64,000 nt of DNA from Maribacter sp. 4G9 (lineage in GTDB: Bacteria; Bacteroidota; Bacteroidia; Flavobacteriales; Flavobacteriaceae). The stretch is from the NCBI RefSeq assembly GCF_002742265.1, contig NZ_MDGL01000173.1, forward strand, positions 41,894 through 105,893, in the 5' to 3' direction. This document shows positions 60,567-64,000 of the stretch, in pieces (the stretch's first letter is position 1; the number at the start of each line of letters is the position of its first letter). The notes under the pieces were generated by a model. That model was given only the letters and a program-made list of their open reading frames with translations. It searched no databases and was not told the origin of the DNA. Made by a program: the position numbers and the translations under genes.

Positions 60567-61840
60567 TGGATACCGAAAAAAGAGCACCTTGGTATTACTT
60601 GGCCTTACTTATTTTAGCCGGAGAAAGTGTCTTTATTTTGCCCTTTGTCCTACAGCGAGTTTTCCGGCCTACGATATTAAAGGTGTTTGAACTTAACAAT
60701 ACGGAATTGGGTCTCTGCTTTTCGGTCTATGGGGTGGTTGCCTTGGTCTCCTATTTTTTTGGCGGGCCCTTGGCAGATAAATACCCGCCACAAAAATTGA
60801 TTGCCATGGGTCTTTGGACGACAGCCATTGGGGGATTTTACTTTGCCACCTTTCCTGAGTTTCATTATTTACAGATACTATATGGATATTGGGGCTTTAC
60901 TACTATTTTCCTTTTTTGGTCCCCCATGATAAAGGCCACGAGGGTTTGGGGAGGAAGAAATTCCCAAGGAAAGGCATATGGGTTCCTGGACGGGGGAAGA
61001 GGACTTGTAGGAGCGTTCTTTGGCACTTTGGGAGTCGTGGTTTTTTCTTGGTTTATGGCCGATAATTTGGAGGTGGCCGACCTTGGCGAAAGTCGGTTCG
61101 CGTTTCGAAAGGTAATCTTGGTTTCGTCCGCTATAGTCGCAATAGTGGGTTTTTTGGTCTGGTTTTTTATGAAATTGCCAAAGAGCTTGGAAAAGGAAAT
61201 CGTTCTGGAGAAAATATCAATAGCACAAATTGGTCAGGTGCTTAAACTACCATCGGTTTTGCTATTGATGGTCATCATACTCTGTGCCTATGTTGGCTAT
61301 AAACTTACGGATATCTTTTCCTTGTATGCCAGTAAGATCATGTTGTACGATGAAGTGGATGCAGCCAAAACCGGAGCCTTTTTGTTTTATGTGAGACCCG
61401 TGGTAGGGGTCTGCATCGGAATAATCGCAGACCGTTCGCTACCAAGTTTTTGGCTATTTGTGAGTTTTGTTGTGTCCTTTCTTGGCGCCATGCTATTCGC
61501 CTTGGGGTTTGTGGTGGACACATCGGTCTTCTTGTTTCTTTTTTCCATTTTAATCGTCACCTCCGGGATTTATGCGGCTCGGGCCCTGTACTTTGCGGTT
61601 ATGGAAAGTGGCAGGATACCCTTGGTATTGACGGGGACCGCAGTGGGACTTATATCGGTCATTGGCTATACCCCTGATATTTTTGCCGGAGCTGTTATGG
61701 GGGTATTGCTGGATTGGAGTCCAGGGTTGAAAGGGCATCAACATGTATTTTATATGATTGCCGGCTTTTCTTTTATAGGGGCTCTGGCGGCCTACAGGTA
61801 CTATAAATTATATAGAAGGGATGGAAAGAAAATTTCCTAG
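60566..61840 (+). CDS. MFS transporter
   Basis: 424-aa major-facilitator permease from the ATG overlapping the previous stop (TAATG), with twelve predicted helices. FGGPLADKYPPQKLIAMGLW near 66-85 is the GxxxDxxxxxK/R-like motif between helices 2 and 3, and YGFLDGGRGLVGAFFGTLGVVVFSW near 132-156 is helix 5 region. Probably exports or imports a small metabolite; not assignable. The next gene overlaps its last 20 bp. Confidence 0.9.
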   Translation: MDTEKRAPWYYLALLILAGESVFILPFVLQRVFRPTILKVFELNNTELGLCFSVYGVVALVSYFFGGPLADKYPPQKLIAMGLWTTAIGGFYFATFPEFHYLQILYGYWGFTTIFLFWSPMIKATRVWGGRNSQGKAYGFLDGGRGLVGAFFGTLGVVVFSWFMADNLEVADLGESRFAFRKVILVSSAIVAIVGFLVWFFMKLPKSLEKEIVLEKISIAQIGQVLKLPSVLLLMVIILCAYVGYKLTDIFSLYASKIMLYDEVDAAKTGAFLFYVRPVVGVCIGIIADRSLPSFWLFVSFVVSFLGAMLFALGFVVDTSVFLFLFSILIVTSGIYAARALYFAVMESGRIPLVLTGTAVGLISVIGYTPDIFAGAVMGVLLDWSPGLKGHQHVFYMIAGFSFIGALAAYRYYKLYRRDGKKIS

Positions 61841-62207
61841 GAACCTACAATTGTTGCTATCCGGAACAATCGTCATAGTGGCAGGATTCGCGTACGGTCT
61901 GCACCCGTCGTATGTCATGCCTCTGGCATTGGGTTTTGAGGTAGAAGCATTGGCCTTGAGGAATATCTTCAGGGCTATTTTGGGAATTTATCTGGGACTG
62001 GGCACCTATTGGCTGTTGGGAGCCTTCCGGCCAACTTTGTGGAAGCCCGCAACGCTCAACAATGTATTTTTTATGGGTGGAATCGCTTTTGGAAGGTTTT
62101 TAGGCCTATGTATTGATGGGTTTTCCTTGGCTTTTTTCATTGCCATGGTCTTAGAACTGCTTTTTATGGTTTGGGGTCTGTACAATTTAAAAGCATATAA
62201 ATCATAA
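61821..62207 (+). CDS. DUF4345-family membrane protein
   Basis: 128-aa protein with four predicted helices. LQLLLSGTIVIVAGFAYGLHPSYVMP, LRNIFRAILGIYLGLGTYWLLGAF near 47-70 and GFSLAFFIAMVLELLFMVWGLYNL near 100-123 fit the DUF4345 family (function unknown). Overlaps the end of the MFS gene by 20 bp; last gene of the pssA-to-DUF4345 run. It probably works with the upstream transporter or is a passenger. Confidence 0.87.
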   Translation: MERKFPRNLQLLLSGTIVIVAGFAYGLHPSYVMPLALGFEVEALALRNIFRAILGIYLGLGTYWLLGAFRPTLWKPATLNNVFFMGGIAFGRFLGLCIDGFSLAFFIAMVLELLFMVWGLYNLKAYKS

Positions 62208-62275
62208 ATCGGCTTTAAAATAAAACCCTTAATGTCATAACTTCGTAAATCATGAAACGTCCAAAATATTATATT

Positions 62276-63082
62276 ATGAAAATCGCATTCCGAATATTTT
62301 CCCTACTCGCTGTTGTGCTACTTTGTTCTTCCCATGAACTTTTTTTAAAGACCGATTCCCATTTTTTGAAGCCCAATACATCGGGTTTGTTGTATCTGTT
62401 CAACGGTACTTTTGACAAAAGCGAAAATGAAATTACCAGAGATCGTATCGTAAACGCCAAAATCATTGGTCCAGGATACCAATTTGCACCATCGGACAGT
62501 GATTATTACGGTGAAAACAATAGCACCTATCTTAAATATACTACGGGCGAATCAGGCACCTATGTAGCCGGGATCTCCACTTTGCCCAGGATATTGGAAA
62601 TGAACGCCAAGGATTTCAATGAATATTTGGAACATGAAGGCCTGGAAAGTACCATAGCCGACAGAAAACAAGCAGGAATTTCAAATAATGGCGCAAAGGA
62701 ACGGTATTCAAAACACGTAAAGGCTCTGCTACAGGTAGGTGAGAATACCTCCATCGACTTTATGAAGCCTTTGGGCTATCCTATTGAGTTCGTTCCATTG
62801 AACAATCCTTTTGAAATTACTTTAGGGGATAGGGTCGCCTTTAAATTGCTGCGAAACGGTAAACCTTTGGCCAACCATACGGTTCATTTCAGTACTTCCA
62901 TGCCTGGCCAGGATGCCCATGCCAACGAAAATTCCGTAAAGTCAAATGCGAATGGAATGGTTAGTATTCTGCCCACATCAAAAGGAAAGTGGTACGTGGC
63001 CACAATTCATATGGAAAAGAAGGAAGGTGATGTCGTGGATTATGAATCCAATTGGGCTACCTTGACCTTTGAGATTAAATAA
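62276..63082 (+). CDS. DUF4198-family exported protein
   Basis: 268-aa precursor from the ATG at 62276, which opens a signal peptide (MKIAFRIFSLLAVVLLCSSHE); an in-frame ATG 24 bp upstream is possible. DUF4198 domain (NikM-like, periplasmic, often metal- or nickel-linked): HELFLKTDSHFLKPNTSGLLYLFNG, then VGENTSIDFMKPLGYPIEFVPLNNPFEI and NGMVSILPTSKGKWYVATIHM near 225-245. Mature N-terminus begins His-Glu-Leu, as in the metal-binding NikM domain, an inference. No nickel transporter nearby. Confidence 0.82.
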   Translation: MKIAFRIFSLLAVVLLCSSHELFLKTDSHFLKPNTSGLLYLFNGTFDKSENEITRDRIVNAKIIGPGYQFAPSDSDYYGENNSTYLKYTTGESGTYVAGISTLPRILEMNAKDFNEYLEHEGLESTIADRKQAGISNNGAKERYSKHVKALLQVGENTSIDFMKPLGYPIEFVPLNNPFEITLGDRVAFKLLRNGKPLANHTVHFSTSMPGQDAHANENSVKSNANGMVSILPTSKGKWYVATIHMEKKEGDVVDYESNWATLTFEIK

Positions 63083-63158
63083 TTGTTAGGTTTTTATTCC
63101 GATGTTATTTTCTTGACGACGGCTTCGTACTATTGTCCTTAAATTTTAAGCAGTGGTT

Positions 63159-63767
63159 ATGTTCAAGGAATTAAAAAGTCACATAAAGGAACTTAGGGGA
63201 TACATGCCCGATGCAGGGCGTTTGGCCATTTTACAGTCGTTAATTGAATATATTCAGGAAAAAAGGGATGAGGGCGAACCTATCAACTTGAACTTTGTGT
63301 GCACCCATAATTCAAGGAGAAGTCATTTGTCCCAAATTTGGGCCCAAGCCATGGCGGCTTATTTTGATATCCCCAAGGTATATAGCTATTCAGGAGGTAC
63401 GGAGGCAACTGCTTTGTTTCCAAAGGTTGTCGATACTTTGGAAGGTTCTGGATTTAGAATAAACAAAATATTAGAGGGTGAAAACCCGGTGTATGCCATC
63501 AAATATGGAGCCAATAGCTCGCCCATTGTTGGATTTTCAAAGACTTATGATGCGGCCTTTAATCCTGAATCCAATTTCGCGGCCGTTATGACCTGTGGGC
63601 ATGCAGATGAAAATTGTCCCTTTATTCCCGGTGCCGAAAAGCGCATACCCATGACCTTTGACGACCCAAAGGATTATGATGGTACCGAGCTACAAACTCA
63701 AAAATATAGAGAGCGGAGTTTGGAAATAGCATCCCAATTGTACTATGTTTTTTCGAAGATTGTTTAA
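63159..63767 (+). CDS. ArsC-like low-molecular-weight phosphatase family protein
   Basis: 202-aa protein of the low-molecular-weight tyrosine phosphatase / arsenate reductase superfamily. P-loop CTHNSRRS has the CX5R(S) pattern with Cys48; AAVMTCGHADENCPF near 145-159 has two Cys, as in thioredoxin-type ArsC where a redox relay is needed; MTFDDPKDYDG is the catalytic Asp loop. I use the ATG at 63159; a GTG two codons upstream is also in frame. N-terminus is about 45 residues longer than ArsC. No ars genes adjacent. Confidence 0.85.
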   Translation: MFKELKSHIKELRGYMPDAGRLAILQSLIEYIQEKRDEGEPINLNFVCTHNSRRSHLSQIWAQAMAAYFDIPKVYSYSGGTEATALFPKVVDTLEGSGFRINKILEGENPVYAIKYGANSSPIVGFSKTYDAAFNPESNFAAVMTCGHADENCPFIPGAEKRIPMTFDDPKDYDGTELQTQKYRERSLEIASQLYYVFSKIV

Positions 63768-63905
63768 ATGTTTTACCAAGTTTTTCTTTTTTTATTATTG
63801 AATAACAGAAATAAGAATTGAAGTGGTTTAAACTTTTTTTGGATCGAAAGACAGGGTTGCAGAGATTTGTGTTGTGAAACATAAGTCAAACCAAAACAAC
63901 CCTTT

Positions 63906-64000
63906 ATGTACTTTATTCTTGACAAAGATATGATAGAAGAATCAATAGTCGCATACCTTCCTTCACCTAGTCGTGGCTTTAACGTTACGGTACCCATGGC
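63906..64000 (+). CDS. Start of an open frame cut by the window, possibly an IS transposase
   Basis: ATG at 63906 opens a frame to the end of the window reading MYFILDKDMIEESIVAYLPS then PSRGFNVTVPM. This layout (short helix, L-P-x-P-S-x-R-G-F, V-P) resembles the N-terminus of IS5-type transposases, which continue with an LKTGxQWRxLP stretch beyond the window. The 63850-63880 stretch (ACAGGGTTGCAGAGATTTGTG) could be the left terminal inverted repeat. Only 31 codons are seen, so this is a tentative call. Confidence 0.4.
   Translation, partial: MYFILDKDMIEESIVAYLPSPSRGFNVTVPM

Noticed and set aside
63773..63997. 74-aa minus-strand frame at the right edge
   Set aside because: It opposes the better transposase-like plus frame, has a very basic, low-information sequence and no recognisable domain.

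Overview
The window looks like chromosomal DNA of a marine-type Flavobacteriaceae bacterium (phylum Bacteroidota). Reasons seen in the sequence: many genes sit just downstream of the Bacteroidetes -7 promoter motif TAnnTTTG, often with almost no leader; SecA is the long Bacteroidetes form (1120 aa) with a non-canonical C-terminus; there are Bacteroidetes-typical families (DUF5606, DUF4105, DUF2911, paired Gfo/Idh/MocA + DUF1080); and many secreted proteins carry lipoprotein signals. The genus cannot be fixed from sequence alone. No rRNA, tRNA or CRISPR was seen.

Layout. 0-7.6 kb: tRNA maintenance (cca, tsaC), three glycosyltransferases, dapD, ruvX, def and a DUF5606 gene. 7.6-8.4 kb: gene-free DNA with three REP-like double-hairpin repeats. 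8.4-18.4 kb: almost all minus-strand secreted or metabolic accessory genes (GH20 hexosaminidase, SGNH hydrolase, esterase, glycerol-type aquaporin, SMP-30 protein, D-aminoacylase-like protein, sugar isomerase), interrupted by a type II restriction-modification pair (10.8-12.5 kb) and a frameshifted DUF1569 gene that runs into a dispersed repeat. 18.5-23.2 kb: mazG, a MATE exporter, a PAP2 phosphatase and an ArnT-like transferase. 23.4-28.0 kb: a tightly overlapping operon of two membrane proteins, a LytS-type kinase and a LytTR regulator, then an M20 peptidase; both units have 21-bp-phased direct repeats upstream that look like LytTR sites. 28.1-38.7 kb: polyprenol glycosyltransferase and flippase-like protein, meaB, galM, a sigma/anti-sigma/DUF4097 module, a keto-sugar pair (DUF1080 + Gfo/Idh/MocA) and msrA.

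39.5-55.6 kb is the most unusual part. It holds four genes for a small secreted protein family (77-86 aa precursors, shared C-terminal K-N/H-S-R-V/I-K core). Two of them lie in a 474-bp near-identical duplication in inverted orientation, bracketing about 15 kb that includes tesA / ybbA-ybbP, an amidohydrolase, a histidine kinase, a Gfo/Idh/MocA oxidoreductase, secA and a cobalamin adenosyltransferase. All four have repeated copies of one 9-bp motif (about TCGRYRAAC) upstream; in three the sites have the same 20/21-bp plus 28-bp-inverted layout. I recognise no known family here, and it is my best candidate for an undescribed system.

55.6-64.0 kb: an ABC-F ATPase, a DUF4105 protein, a phosphatidylserine-synthase-like operon (pssA, DinB, GyrI-like, MFS, DUF4345), a DUF4198 protein, an ArsC-like phosphatase, and at the right edge the start of what may be an insertion-sequence transposase.
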